A stretch of DNA of 64,000 nucleotides from Cladorrhinum sp. PSN259. Taxonomy: Eukaryota > Ascomycota > Sordariomycetes > Sordariales > Podosporaceae. The stretch spans positions 62,001 to 126,000 of the forward strand of contig MU867113.1 in NCBI GenBank assembly GCA_033725935.1, written 5' to 3'. Both the position numbers and the translations under genes were made by a program. Below, in pieces: positions 10,364 through 21,400 of this stretch. Under the pieces are notes generated by a model, which did not search any database, was not told the origin of the DNA, and saw only the letters and a list, made by a program, of their open reading frames with translations. How positions within the stretch are numbered: position 1 is the stretch's first letter; every line of letters starts with the position of its first letter.

Positions 10364-11188
10364 TCATTGATTCTCCGGCAATCCGCCTTGTCCCGCGACA
10401 TCCATGCATTCTCGACAAGCAAGCATGTTCGGGGGGGTGTTGTATTTCTCTCTGAAACAAATGGTGCAATGGCCGAAATGATCGCCTGGTTGGGCGGGGA
10501 TAAAAGGTCGGGCTTCAGGTCGCAAAGTTGAAGGTTGCCGCTGAGCAGGAACTGAAGGCCGCTGAGTATGATGGATCAGAGGTCGCTGAGCCTGAGGCGG
10601 CGCCGCCGAAGCAGCAACATTGCTAGTTCCACCGTAGCCACCCCCCAAGGTTGTCGGATCAACATCAGTGCTCTGCGTGCCAGTGGCAGTAGCATTGGCT
10701 CGGGTTCTTGCTGCGTGAATACAATCGTGGCAGGCGGGGGGAGTGACGAAGATCGCAGCGGCGTCAACCTGGAACATCTCTTCTGGTTGGCGCATTTTGC
10801 ACTTGAAGCAAATAAGCTGTCCCCGTTCGAGATCAACCACCTCTTCGTAGTGGCCAAGTGCGAAGTAAATGGCTTCCAAAGTATCGACGGTATTTTTGAT
10901 CAGATAACCAATCTGCTGTTGCACCTGAGGGATGAGGGTTGTGGCAGTAAGGGCAGTCAGTACAGGCTGGTTGCCTGAGGTGGTATTGGTGTCGACGAGA
11001 GAGGTATTCTGGATTGGTGGAGGTATATTCTGCTGTGGCCCAGGGCTAGAATCACGAGCACCAGATGAGGTGCATGTGCTCTGATGTGGTTGACCTCGCT
11101 GCGCTTGGGTGCATAAGGGGTTACTACCGGTAGGCGGATGTCCTCCCCTTCTTGACGTGGACGACTTGTTGCGGTTTTTGGGATACAT
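10364..11188 (-). CDS. Double CxxC-pair (zinc-ribbon-like) protein
   Basis: Single exon, 274 residues, from ATG at 11188. Residues 1-90 are low-complexity (Pro, Gln, Ser, Thr). Residues 90-120 (QQQIGYLIKNTVDTLEAIYF...) look helical. Two Cys4 units follow: C127-x2-C130 with C153-x2-C156, and C241-x2-C244 with C258-x2-C261, joined by a Thr/Ala/Pro/Gln-rich linker. The pattern (F-x-C-x2-C ... P ... C-x2-C) is what a treble-clef or zinc-ribbon pair would need. It shares this general design with the other Cys-rich proteins of the window but has no alignable tail. Function unknown. Confidence 0.6.
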   Translation of the reverse strand: MYPKNRNKSSTSRRGGHPPTGSNPLCTQAQRGQPHQSTCTSSGARDSSPGPQQNIPPPIQNTSLVDTNTTSGNQPVLTALTATTLIPQVQQQIGYLIKNTVDTLEAIYFALGHYEEVVDLERGQLICFKCKMRQPEEMFQVDAAAIFVTPPACHDCIHAARTRANATATGTQSTDVDPTTLGGGYGGTSNVAASAAPPQAQRPLIHHTQRPSVPAQRQPSTLRPEARPFIPAQPGDHFGHCTICFREKYNTPPNMLACRECMDVAGQGGLPENQ

Positions 11189-11957
11189 TGTGGTGTGTTG
11201 CTCCAGATCGGACTAAGGAAATGTGATGAATTTGCTTTCTCGTAGCTCAGTACATGTAGATGGGGGTGCTACTTATAATTCTCCTAGCCAGCCTGCCATC
11301 AAAGATGTGGCGGTTTCTTTCTTCCATCATGGAAAGAAAGGAGCCTATCAATAGACATAAGGGTACCTAAGTAGGATCAGAGAGGAGAATTAAGGTATGA
11401 ACGGAAAGATATCCATCAACAAAACAGGAACTTGTTAATAGAAAGGAACTTGTCAACAGAAACAACTCATTAACAGAAAGGAAATCACTGACAAAAAGGA
11501 ACCACCAACCCGGTAGAAAGGCAGGTAATGGCCTTTTTCTTTAAGAGGAGAAAGTGAAGGTGACGTGCCGCATATTTATGTTGCAACTCATAATCGGTCC
11601 GCATTATACAAGAAAACGATGAGAAGAGGGATTAGAATAACTTTGAAATGCGAATTGAAGGAATAAAGTACTAGATAAACCGCAAGGTGTATGAGATGTG
11701 AAAAATTATGAGGTTTGAAGATATTTGGGAAAGCTTCTGTGTGCTAGGGTTGATAGATTGAAGCTGATATTGAGACTCTACATAGTAGTCAACTTTAACC
11801 ATGACATAATTTTGAAAAGTGACTGCAAATCTTGATCTTTTCTCGATGACCATGAACTCCCTCGATATGATGAGATGAAATTAGCAAGAGCTACATGAAG
11901 CCATCATAGAAGCAAATACCCACATACCATTGCACTCATTTTGACCGTGTCCTTAGT
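11189..11957. other. Intergenic, no gene seen
   Basis: AT-rich, with a loosely repeated motif between about 11420 and 11500 (AACTTGTTAATAGAAAGGA, AACTTGTCAACAGAAA, CTCATTAACAGAAAGGAA). This suggests short degenerate tandem copies in the upstream region of the minus-strand gene ending at 11188. Confidence 0.4.
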
Positions 11958-13001
11958 CTACTCACCATCCTCCTCCCAGTCAAGGCTCGCAATCTCCGAC
12001 TCTTCAGACTCGTCGTCCGATCCGTCCTCCCCGCCAATAGCCTCGCCCTCACCACCCCACCCCTCACCCTCCCCGAGTTGAATAGTCCGCCCAGTCAAGG
12101 CATCAAAAGCTCGCAATGCCATGGGGTGGGGCACATGCGTCAATATTCTCACCATCTTAGGTGCAGCCATATATGCAACAAGAGTTTGGGCCTGCTTCTC
12201 CAAATCCTCTTTCAGTTGGAGAAAGCCGCCTGTGGGCGAACTTGAACCACAACATTGGGAGTGCGTCGCCGCGGTGATTACAGGTGACTCGTAGGACAGA
12301 CTGAGGTTGACGAGCAGCTTGTTCAAACGTACACGCGAATTGCTGTGATCTTGGGCGAGTTTTAGAACGTCGGCACAGATAGTGCGCAACCGCAGTCGAA
12401 GACATTGTAACGTAGGAAGAAGAGCGGCGATAGTCGGGCAGACATGTTGGAATCCCTTATAAAGATCGCTTTCAAGTCGGGTACCGATGAGATCTAGGTC
12501 TAGACTGGTCAAGTTGCTTGCTGATACCAAGAGAGTGTTCAATGTGTCTAGATAAAGGTAGCCACAGGATTCTGGGGGAGGAACTTGAAGTCCGGTGGTG
12601 GCTTGAATGCGTAGGTTGCGCAGTTTCCGTGCTTCTTTGATGATCTTGTTGGCGAGGTCAACGAGAAGGAGATTCAACTCGTCTGCCCAGACTGCAAGTA
12701 CTTGAAGTTCCTCCACTGTTTGATTCCACAGGTTCGGAGAGTCCCAATCTTCCAAGGGCTTCAACTTCAGGTACAACCTCTCTATGTTGTTGCTGACTAG
12801 TTGTCGACTTGACTCGGGTGCAGTTATTAGGCGTGGGAGTTGCTGGCGAGTAAGATGAAAATCTCGAAAGCACGCGGTCCGAGCAAATTCGCTCCATTGC
12901 TTACAGACTCTGAGCCGCGATAGGTCCGACTGGAAATATGATGAGCCGACAAGATCAAAAATTTGGATTATGACTTCGGGAGGTAGCTGAAAGAGTGGCA
13001 T
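11958..13001 (-). CDS. F-box-like protein
   Basis: Single exon, 347 residues. The N-terminus (FQLPPEVIIQIFDLVGSS...LSRLRVCKQWSEFA) has the F-box pattern: LP-x-E, a hydrophobic helix, then L-x-x-C-x-x-W. Such proteins usually recruit substrates to an SCF ubiquitin ligase through Skp1. The middle holds irregular leucine-rich stretches (NLTSLDLDLIGTRLESDLY, LQCLRLRLR). The C-terminus is strongly acidic (GGEDGSDDESEESEIASLDWEEDGE). No known target. One of three F-box-like genes in this window, a family often expanded in fungal accessory regions. Confidence 0.75.
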   Translation of the reverse strand: MPLFQLPPEVIIQIFDLVGSSYFQSDLSRLRVCKQWSEFARTACFRDFHLTRQQLPRLITAPESSRQLVSNNIERLYLKLKPLEDWDSPNLWNQTVEELQVLAVWADELNLLLVDLANKIIKEARKLRNLRIQATTGLQVPPPESCGYLYLDTLNTLLVSASNLTSLDLDLIGTRLESDLYKGFQHVCPTIAALLPTLQCLRLRLRTICADVLKLAQDHSNSRVRLNKLLVNLSLSYESPVITAATHSQCCGSSSPTGGFLQLKEDLEKQAQTLVAYMAAPKMVRILTHVPHPMALRAFDALTGRTIQLGEGEGWGGEGEAIGGEDGSDDESEESEIASLDWEEDGE

Positions 13002-13321
13002 GGTGTCTCAGAGGGGATTGAAGAGTCGCTTTGATTCGTGTTTGTCAAGGGCAAGCGGGGAGGATTGTTGACATCTGCGGGGTAGCGTTAATCTATGGCA
13101 GATCAAGAATGTTTACAGTACAGTGTCACGTGGGAAATACTTCCGCCAACAGACATTCCCCAGGCCGTACCGCTCTCCTTGCTCTGCATAGCCCGATTAT
13201 GATCCAGAATATAAAAGACATGACATGCGTCAAGACATTTGAATCAGAAAGCCACCAGAAAATAAATTAGCAATGAAGCAAGACAAAGGGTATAAAGAAC
13301 AACAAGAAGTATAAAAGGGCG
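13002..13321. other. Intergenic between two minus-strand genes
   Basis: About 320 bp, no gene signal; it should contain the promoter of the F-box gene. Confidence 0.4.
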
Positions 13322-14111
13322 CTAATTACAGGATTGAAAGCATAATAACATGAACTGCTGCCGCTCGATCGGTACCGCTAGGAGCTTTTGTTTCTGGTAA
13401 ATGAACAGAAGGAGCTCATGGAGGGTATAGTCGTCAATCGGCGGTAAATCGCGCTCTGTAGTTTCCGGGTTACCGCCTTTCGACTTCCCAGCTCCGGTAG
13501 GCTTGAGAACGTTACGGTTGGCTAGCAGCATCGCCATTTTCGTACGACCATAGAGACGGCGCCAAAAAATCGGCGCTCTTTTTCTCCAGGTCGGCCATAT
13601 TCTGCACAGTACCTAGCTTGATACCTTCCGTCTGCGTGGCATTGGCGATCGCTATAATCCTACTTGCATCCACGTTTTCGGGGATCAGGTACCGATCATC
13701 AGCAGCCAGGATGCCAACGGTAGAGCGCTTGCTGAAGACTGCCACCTTGCCGGCCTTATTATCCACGGGTCCGGTCTTGCCGAGGACGTTAGTGTTCATC
13801 CGGCGCCGAATAAAACAGCTAAAATGAAAAAAGGCTCGGAACCAATCATCAATATAATAACCGCTGTAGCAATCCTCTCCTTCGGCTCGGGTGAAGCGTC
13901 GGATTTCCAAGTCCGGATCAACGGTGGTGTTCCCGAGGTACGCGAACAAAGTGGCGGCACACGTCGGAACCCAGAGGCTGTGATATGGGAAAGTTGTGTC
14001 TGTATCCCACTCCTTGAGATCCCCGGTGCGGAAGTTGACGAGGGGGAGATCGCCTTCGTGCTTCTCCAAAGCCTTGAAAACTCCCTTAAACAACGGGTCC
14101 ATTAATGGCAA
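13322..14111 (-). pseudogene. Hypothetical protein interrupted by a frameshift
   Basis: Two overlapping minus-strand frames form one apparent gene. The first (14111 to 13512, 199 residues) reads PLFKGVFKALEKHEGDLPL... and ends ...SLWSYENGDAASQP. The second (13537 to 13322, 71 residues) reads MAMLLANRNVLKPTGAGK... and ends ...FMLLCFQSCN. They meet at the short A-run GAAAATGG (minus strand, near 13539). One A fewer would fuse them into about 260 residues. Both halves have well-mixed protein-like composition and no intron signals are visible at the joint. I do not recognise the family. Either a real frameshift has broken the gene or the base call is wrong. Confidence 0.5.
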
Positions 14112-15595
14112 TATATGGTTTGAAAGAACAGTTATGTATATTCGACCGTCTTACTACGGCACAACCGTGGGTGAACAACTTTAACTATGGCAAATATTAA
14201 ACCGTTGTATCCAGCCTATCCGTTGTGAATGGAATAACCGTTGTGAGATGGGGGATATACTTGGGGAAAATGAGATGTATCAAGGAAAAGCTGATAAGGA
14301 GAAGGGACAAAATAAACTTCACCTTGCAAGTTTCTGACCTTGACTCCTTCTTTCTCGTCGAGTTTTTGATGAATAACCTTGCTGCCCTGTGCTTCCTCCT
14401 AAGACGACAGAGAATGTCTTACCTTATTGTCCTTATTTTGTGGTTTGTTTGAAGGACCAGCATTTGACTGAAGTTCTTCTCCCCCAGCCAGGTCGTGATC
14501 TGTCTTTGCAGCCAGCCAAGTCCAAGTGCCCTGGTTAGGCAGACTTTAAAGAAGAAAAAAAAGGCCCCATGGAAAATTTTCAACCTGGCCTGCGAGAAAT
14601 ATGCATTGCAAATTTGCAAAATCAGACCTTCCAATCATGGGACATCTTCAAAGATGGGATGAGATGAACAAGCTTTCTCGGCGCAACAATTGCAAGTAAT
14701 TAGAGCATAAGAATCAATCTGGAGACATTCATGATTTAAAGAATAGATATATAGAGTTCCAGTTTGCAGAGACAACAGCGCCCTCCTGCAGTGGTGTCGA
14801 AATCTTGGGCAATATACAGGCAGGTTTCCAACTTGAAGTAGCTCTGTGACCTTGACGCAGCGAGACCAATCATAATATCCAACCATAAGTGCACTAGATG
14901 GTTGAGATCACAAGATACTCTAATGCAGAAGAAAAACAGGGAGAACTTGAAATCTAGGCATCTCATACAAATTATTCTTAAAGAGAATGACAAGAGTAAT
15001 AAAAATAAGCGAAATAATTATATGATTAAATATAGCGCGGGAGCCCCCCAGATGACTAGAGCAGATCTCACAAATCACCCGTGCGCACACTCAGTATTAC
15101 TTTCAGTCCTACTTCTCACCTCCCTTTCAGGACTGCTTTCCCACTTTTTGCTGCTTCAATTTCTGTCTACCTTCAATCGCCTACCATTGCAGGTGTGTAC
15201 CTAGCCTTCCGTTATCTGCATTCGCTTGGCGTTAGTACCTACGCAGAAGAGTTGCATGGTGGGACTCTGTTGAACTTGAGAAACGTAGGAGAGTGGATCA
15301 AGGAGGTGTGAGAGATGAAAACAATGCGCAAGACAATAGGTGGATGACTAAAAGTATCTTGGCCGTGCCATGTATCGAAATGCAAAATGAATCTGTGATG
15401 AGAAGAGACTCATGAGAAAAGAAATACATTGTTATCAAGTACCTTTTATGTATACGTTAACAGAATAGCCCTCAAACCAATAGCAATACACATTCGCTTC
15501 GCCTGCCTTCATCTTCCCTCCAAAGTCTATAGTATAAACGCTCTACCAACTGCTGAACTGAGGCCTTCGCCTCTTGTTGGGTATCCTCAAACAGC
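14112..15595. other. 1.5 kb AT-rich intergenic region
   Basis: No convincing gene. A short plus-strand frame at about 15081-15311 ends in YAEELHGGTLLNLRNVGEWIKEV, which looks protein-like, but there is no good start or partner exon. Confidence 0.35.
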
Positions 15596-16183
15596 CTACT
15601 CAATTTGCTCCTGGTTTGCCTCGTCAAAAATCCACGGAATTTTCTCCTGGTTTGCCAGGTCAAGATCATCTTCATCCCCCTTTGCCAGGTCAAGATCATC
15701 TTCATCCCCCTTTGCCAGGTCAACATGATCTTCATCCTCCTTTGCCACGTCAACATGATCTTCATCCTCCTCAAAAAGTGCAGCAGGAGTCAAGCGGGAT
15801 TGAATTGACGTGTACAAGCGAGTGTTTAGGGTCGCTAGGAAGGGATAGCCCTCTCTTAAGATTTTGTCAAGTATCCTTTCCGAGAGTTCTGGTCGAGTCA
15901 TTGTCGATATGTAACAATGAGGTTCATCTACAGATAGTAAGTCTTTCAATTCTGCTTGCATATCTGTGCCGTACCATATGCAGTACGTGCATAGGTCTCC
16001 ATCGGGGGTGGTGATGCATGTCGCCAAGGGTAGGATTTTATAGCAGTTGAAACATTCGGCGTGCGCAGCACAATCATACAGATAATCCCAATCGAGGTAT
16101 CCCGAAAACAAGCGTGTAGCAATGAATGTCCGAATAGACTGCTCTGTGTCGTAATCCATAACTCGAGCCATGAAGTAATCCAT
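15596..16183 (-). CDS. CxxC-pair protein with acidic tandem-repeat C-terminus
   Basis: Single exon, 195 residues. Residues 44-68 hold two Cys pairs (ECFNC and LCTYC) with a Cys between them. They are followed by a helical region (ELSERILDKILREG). From about residue 139 the protein has four copies of a 10-residue acidic unit (type KGDEDDLDLA or KEDEDHVDVA) encoded by a 30-bp tandem repeat. The design (Cys pairs plus low-complexity segment) is like the other Cys-rich proteins of this window, but sequence similarity beyond the Cys pairs is not evident. Function unknown. Confidence 0.55.
   Translation of the reverse strand: MDYFMARVMDYDTEQSIRTFIATRLFSGYLDWDYLYDCAAHAECFNCYKILPLATCITTPDGDLCTYCIWYGTDMQAELKDLLSVDEPHCYISTMTRPELSERILDKILREGYPFLATLNTRLYTSIQSRLTPAALFEEDEDHVDVAKEDEDHVDLAKGDEDDLDLAKGDEDDLDLANQEKIPWIFDEANQEQIE
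15651..15770. repeat. 30-bp tandem repeat, four units, inside a coding region
   Basis: Units at 15651-15680, 15681-15710, 15711-15740 and 15741-15770. Units 1 and 2 are identical. Units 3 and 4 differ from each other by one base (TTTGCCAGGT versus TTTGCCACGT) and from 1-2 by a few. Unit length is a multiple of three, so copy number can change without a frameshift. Confidence 0.95.
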
Positions 16184-16566
16184 GATGAAGAAGAGATGCC
16201 AAATAACGATGCAGTTGAACCAAAAGTTGAAAGTTGGGAGAGGAAAGAGAACCAGAAACTTGGTCTGCTCTCTTCAAAGTTCAAAGACCGACTCGTCCGT
16301 GACTGGCAGTTCAACTCCATCGCCTAGGAAGGCTCGAGACCAGGAGGGAGAAGGTCTGACTTACACCGGCACAGTGACGGGGTTAGGGTTCAGTTTGGAA
16401 GCTGGGTTAGGGTTGCTATCTTATCGCCATCGTTTCCGCTGCCCCGCAATTTGGTGAGGTTCCGTTCACCGTGACTGCCTGCCTTCCAGGTTTTCAACAC
16501 TGCATCCATCTTAAACCTCCAGGTTCCAAGGGGTGCCGGCAACCAAACCTGGGACTCTGAAAGTCA
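16184..16566. other. Intergenic with TTAGGG-like runs
   Basis: Divergent promoter region between the minus-strand CxxC protein and the plus-strand F-box gene. It contains GGGGTTAGGGTTCAG (about 16378-16391) and GGGTTAGGGTTGC (about 16404-16416), each about one and a half telomere-like units. Confidence 0.5.
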
Positions 16567-18450
16567 GTGACATTCAAGATGAAGGATGCGCCGTCCTTGC
16601 AGATGCCATCGTCGCCATCACCACCTCCATCCCCGGATGGCTTTGGTGAGGTGCCCAACATGAAACCCGAGTCGCTGCCCCCGGAGCTCTTTCAGCAGAT
16701 CATGGAATGCCTTCTCCCGCAGCCGCCCGAGATCGGCGAGACAAAACCCGTCGCATACGACCAGATGGTTGAGGGTGAGCCATGGTACGACTTCACCAGA
16801 TGCCGTCGCGCCCTCGTCAACTTCTCCTTGGTGTCGCGCACCTGCAACAACATGGTGACCCCGCTGCTCTACCGGACTGTTGCGATATACGACGAGACTT
16901 CCCTCGTCCTCTTCTTCAGGACCCTGATCGAGCACCCCGCGTATGGCGAATGGACTCGCTTTCTATCCTACCACATGACCTTGACCAGCGAGATCGTCAT
17001 CCGCGAGACCCGTCGCGCTATCGCAACCTACCTCCCCGACTTCAAGCCGGCATCCGAGCCTCGCTTTCTCATGCACGCCATCAGAGGCGCTCTCTACGGC
17101 ATGCAGGCCTGCTTCCCTAACCTTCACACCAAGTACGGTCACTTCGATGAAGTCCCGCAGGCCCTCGTCAACTTCACCATCATGCTGTGCGGCAAGCTTG
17201 ACACCCTGCTTCTGCAGGTCCCAATCTGCGACGACCAGGCAGACTACGTCGCCTTGATTTCCAGGATGGAATCCGCTAGGAAGCATTTTGGAGAGTACGA
17301 TCCCGAACGAAACCTATTCAGCAGCATTCAAACCCTCTTGATGCAGGGCGACCCGGAACTCGTCCACCACCTCATGCACGAGAAGTGCGACTGCGAGATC
17401 CCGGAGATCTGGGGCGCCCAACCGAGATCCTACTACAAGCTTCTGCGGTGCCTCCCGAATCTCAAGACTCTCGAAGTCACGGCCGACGACGGCGTGTGGA
17501 ATCATCCTCTCGACGACAGCGGGTGGGTGTTTGAGGCAACGAAGCCATATCTCACCGGTATCCGCCAGGTATTCTTGCACTCGAGCTCTTCCTGCCCCGG
17601 CAATCTGTATCTGCTCATGAAGAACGCTCCCGACCTCGAGACCTTGTACGTCGACTCTCGACCAGATGAGGACTACTACCCAGGCCCAGGCTTGGATTTC
17701 GATCACGGCGATCCGCAGTCTTTTGATGTTGCGCTCAAGAAGTTTGGCAAGAAGCTGCGGGAGCTCGACGTCTCCTTTTACGACGTGACAGGCAACGAAG
17801 GATTGATTGGGCCCCGCGGCCGCTTAACGCAGCTCGCCGAGATGGTCAAGCTCGAGAAGCTGTGCATCCAGCTGGGTACGTTGTATGGAGCCCCCGCGGC
17901 GGCTGCTGAGCTCTTACTGCTCGACCTGCTTCCCCCCAACCTGGTGGAGCTGACTCTGGACGACTGGTGGTGGGCGTACGCGAAAAAGGCAAGGAAGATG
18001 GCGAAGAAGTGGGATGACCAACAAAAGATTTCTCACTACCAAGCCAACACGGCGTATCGGGCCATGGCTGTCAAGATGTTGATGCTGATGGCTCAGAGCT
18101 TCAGGTCAAGAATGCCGAGGCTCAGAAAGGTCATGCTGCTCTGCAAGATCCCGTGGACGTGGATTCTTCCCGACTCGGACGTCACTGCCGACTCCCACTT
18201 TGAGGCCGTCACTTCGATATTCCAGCATAACGGGGTCGATTTTGTGATTGAGTGCGACAGGACTTGGCAACCTGAGCTTGAGACCTGGAGTAAGAAGGAT
18301 GCCGGCGGGATGGGGCTGAGCCTGACGACCTGTATGCGACCTGTGATCGGGGCGATGGACAGGGGTCATTTTAGTCCATTTGACTACCTCGATCCATATT
18401 CCTTCTTCCATGATCATGATGATGAGTATGATTATGATCTTGAGCCATGA
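16567..18450 (+). CDS. F-box protein, large
   Basis: Single exon, 627 residues; ATG at 16567, with a second ATG (MKDAPSLQMP) at 16579 that could be used instead. A Pro/Ser-rich N-terminus precedes the F-box-like region at about residues 36-95 (SLPPELFQQIMECLL ... LVNFSLVSRTCNNMVTPLLYRTV). The rest is typical of fungal F-box proteins with degenerate leucine-rich repeats (CLPNLKTLEVTADDG, APDLETLYVDS, LRELDVSFYDV). The last residues (HDHDDEYDYDLEP) are acidic. Likely an SCF substrate adaptor; target unknown. Confidence 0.8.
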   Translation: MTFKMKDAPSLQMPSSPSPPPSPDGFGEVPNMKPESLPPELFQQIMECLLPQPPEIGETKPVAYDQMVEGEPWYDFTRCRRALVNFSLVSRTCNNMVTPLLYRTVAIYDETSLVLFFRTLIEHPAYGEWTRFLSYHMTLTSEIVIRETRRAIATYLPDFKPASEPRFLMHAIRGALYGMQACFPNLHTKYGHFDEVPQALVNFTIMLCGKLDTLLLQVPICDDQADYVALISRMESARKHFGEYDPERNLFSSIQTLLMQGDPELVHHLMHEKCDCEIPEIWGAQPRSYYKLLRCLPNLKTLEVTADDGVWNHPLDDSGWVFEATKPYLTGIRQVFLHSSSSCPGNLYLLMKNAPDLETLYVDSRPDEDYYPGPGLDFDHGDPQSFDVALKKFGKKLRELDVSFYDVTGNEGLIGPRGRLTQLAEMVKLEKLCIQLGTLYGAPAAAAELLLLDLLPPNLVELTLDDWWWAYAKKARKMAKKWDDQQKISHYQANTAYRAMAVKMLMLMAQSFRSRMPRLRKVMLLCKIPWTWILPDSDVTADSHFEAVTSIFQHNGVDFVIECDRTWQPELETWSKKDAGGMGLSLTTCMRPVIGAMDRGHFSPFDYLDPYSFFHDHDDEYDYDLEP

Positions 18451-21400
18451 TTGTGGGGGTAAGAAGGAAGCAAAGATCGAGAGGGAAACAAAAAAAAAAA
18501 GCGAAGGAGTAAACATGCAGATACATAGATGGAAGAAAGTAAATTTGGGAACCAGGAACTTTTTTTGGCTTGTTATAAAGCATTATAGGGAAAGATTGTT
18601 TTTTTTGTGTGTGTGTGTGTGTGTGAGATAGGATTGGTTTGGCATTGTGTGGGAGGGATATATGGGTCACTTGTAAGAAATCATCATGGCATAGGGATTG
18701 CTTGGTCAGACTGTGTTTTGGGGGAGTTTAGTAATTAGTCACTGCATGTCATCATCATACTGTATTAAAGCAACATAGCGGCATAGCCTAAGATTAAATA
18801 CTTTGAGAAAACACAATTTCACATTGAATGTTGAGTCCGATGTCGCAGTTTGTGACTATTGTGTCAAATCATGCCTGCTGCTGTGCCAGACCATGAGTGC
18901 TGCGGTGTCATGTGTTTGTTGCCGTTCTTTGGTACAGTCATCTAGATATATGTTTCTTTTTAAAATGGCCGGTCAACCACAAATCACAAACACTGGTAGA
19001 AAAGCATGAAATTTCAAGGGGCAAAACAGGATAAGGATACAAAGTTCACGTATCAGCTTCCATAATTTATCCAGCCACTCTCTGGATGGATGACGTGAAA
19101 GGAACAGAATTTTTTCGGGGGGGCTTGAAACATTATTCATTTATCGGACCATTAAATTTTTTTTTTTTTGCCTTTGCTTTCTTTTTTCTTTTTCTTTATA
19201 AGTTCATCAAAAGATTCACGGAACATGCCGCGGCTTTCTGACCGCCTTCCCGACGATCCAACGCCACGTGCAGCGGCGGCGCGCACTTGACAGAACCACC
19301 GGTATCCTTTTTTTTCCCTTTCTTTCTTTTCTTTAACCCCTGTGCTTGTTCATACTCTTATCCATCGAGTGGTGGCAGTGAAGACGTACGGTAGAAACGA
19401 AGTACATAGTAACTCGTACAAAAATTTCTTGTGTGTGCAACTTAAGAAAACAAGAAAAAATTCAAAATATCTCTACGGTCGGTATCAGTGAAAATAAAAT
19501 CCATTGCGCAAAATGCGCCTCAAGTTTCTGGTTTGTTTTTCTGTCTGGTTTTTGGTCACGAAATTATATGTACATAACCTCAAGTGGTAAGGTACTGTAC
19601 ATTTTGTACCAGAGCAAGTAAAATGTAGGAATATGGATGGACGGTATTGATCGCCCGCTTTTCCCCCTCTGATGATGATCAGGGTCCTCCAATCTTTGAG
19701 TATAATATTGTGGCGCGATCGATCCCGCTATCCTGGTTTTTTGGGGAATAGGTTATTTTTTATAGTACACTATAAAACTGTGAGTTGCTATTTGCAGTTC
19801 ACAAAATGCAACATTAAAAAAGAAAACCGGATTCAAGGATTATGTCTTCAAATGTTCGAGATATCGTCAAGTTATTCCACTTCGGTGAAATGAAATGAAA
19901 TGAGATGACGACCCAAGAAAATAATAGTGTAAGTAAAAGTATAATAATAAAGAACCCCAAGAAATGCATGGCCCTTTGGCTCGGCTTTTGCACAGAAGTC
20001 AAGGGTTTGAAAGTGGGGGGAGTGGGGGTGTGGATTCCAAGGTTATTTTCGAAGGATTCTACGGTATGATGCGATGAAAAAGGCAATCTCCCTTTTCTCC
20101 AGAGATAGTGTTGCATTCAACTTTTTCGCCTCTTCCCAGGGTTCCTTATCCGGTTCGGCTTGTTGCAGATAAAACATGATCAAATGGGAACCTGGTGGAA
20201 GAGTGGGATAGAAAACTCAAGTTTCCACCGACTGGATGGTACCCGGTAGTGTTGATGACGCGTCGCCGGCACCACACTTTTCCCCCATGTGCCGGATTTC
20301 GAGTAGTGGACGGGCCATATCATGCAATTGCCAGGTACGGTGTTTGTACCCTACACACTAGTGGAAGGAAGGATGCAAAAGGCTCGCTGAATGTCTGTGC
20401 TGGCGACAAGAAGAATTCCTGTCAGACAATCCAAATAGATTTCCGCAAAAGGAAAACTGACGGAGATGATGTGGATGGGTTTATATGCTTGGCGGCCGTT
20501 TTGCGCTGATTTGTTGTCCCTGCATCGAGAAGCAATGGAAGATTGGAAGTTTTTTTCCTTCTGTGAAAGAAAAAAGTATCCAAAATCTACCCCTGAAAAT
20601 TCAAGTAGCGCGCCATGATATCAGCTTTTAGCGTGTTCCCACCCCCACAACCCGGGCGGGGATTTCACTTCCGCTTTCCCCCTGAACCATTTGAAATAGT
20701 CAGCATGCAAATTTCTCTGTATCCCTCTGTAATGTATGTACTATGCCCTTGAGGAATTGAGATTATCAGCTGACCTGTTAATTCTGTATGTGACACAAGT
20801 ATACGGAATATAAGAAGTTTGATTGCATCCGAATGACTTGTCGGACATGACCAGGCAAGAGTTTGACATCCAAGAAAACCGACAGATGGGGATGTTGTTA
20901 CCCATCCTCTTTGTCAATCGAAAAGTCATCAGCACCTTAATTTCATTGACTCGCTCGGTGAGTGCCGGCCAAGAGGACAGGGGGTGCTTTTAGTGATCCT
21001 TCGGTTCGAACATGACTTATGAAAAAACTTAGGGGCAGCGTCCAGCTTTCAGCCAGTCACAATATCGTAAGCCCTGGTGGAGATTTGGATATCGGGAATG
21101 TCGAATTGCAATCCTTATCAAGGTAATTTCGCACGAATCGGCAGCGAGGATCCGATTTGTAAAGAAATGTTTGTAGGGCTGACAAGATATCGAGTATCAA
21201 CTGCTTCACTTGAAGCATCCTCTGTGTCTGACAAACCTTGGAAACTGTCAAATGACGTGTCTGGACCTGGGAGTCCACTCGCTGTGGATTAAGATTTTGT
21301 TTCATGAAATGCGGGAAAAAGTAAGCGGAAATCGGGACCCCGGCTCGGCAGGTATGGCGCTGAGTCGTGGGGCCGTTAGACATCCAAGTCATGGTGAAGA

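Noticed and set aside
21000..21020. GGTTCGAAC-like sequence resembling a tRNA B box
   Set aside because: No A box or foldable cloverleaf around it.
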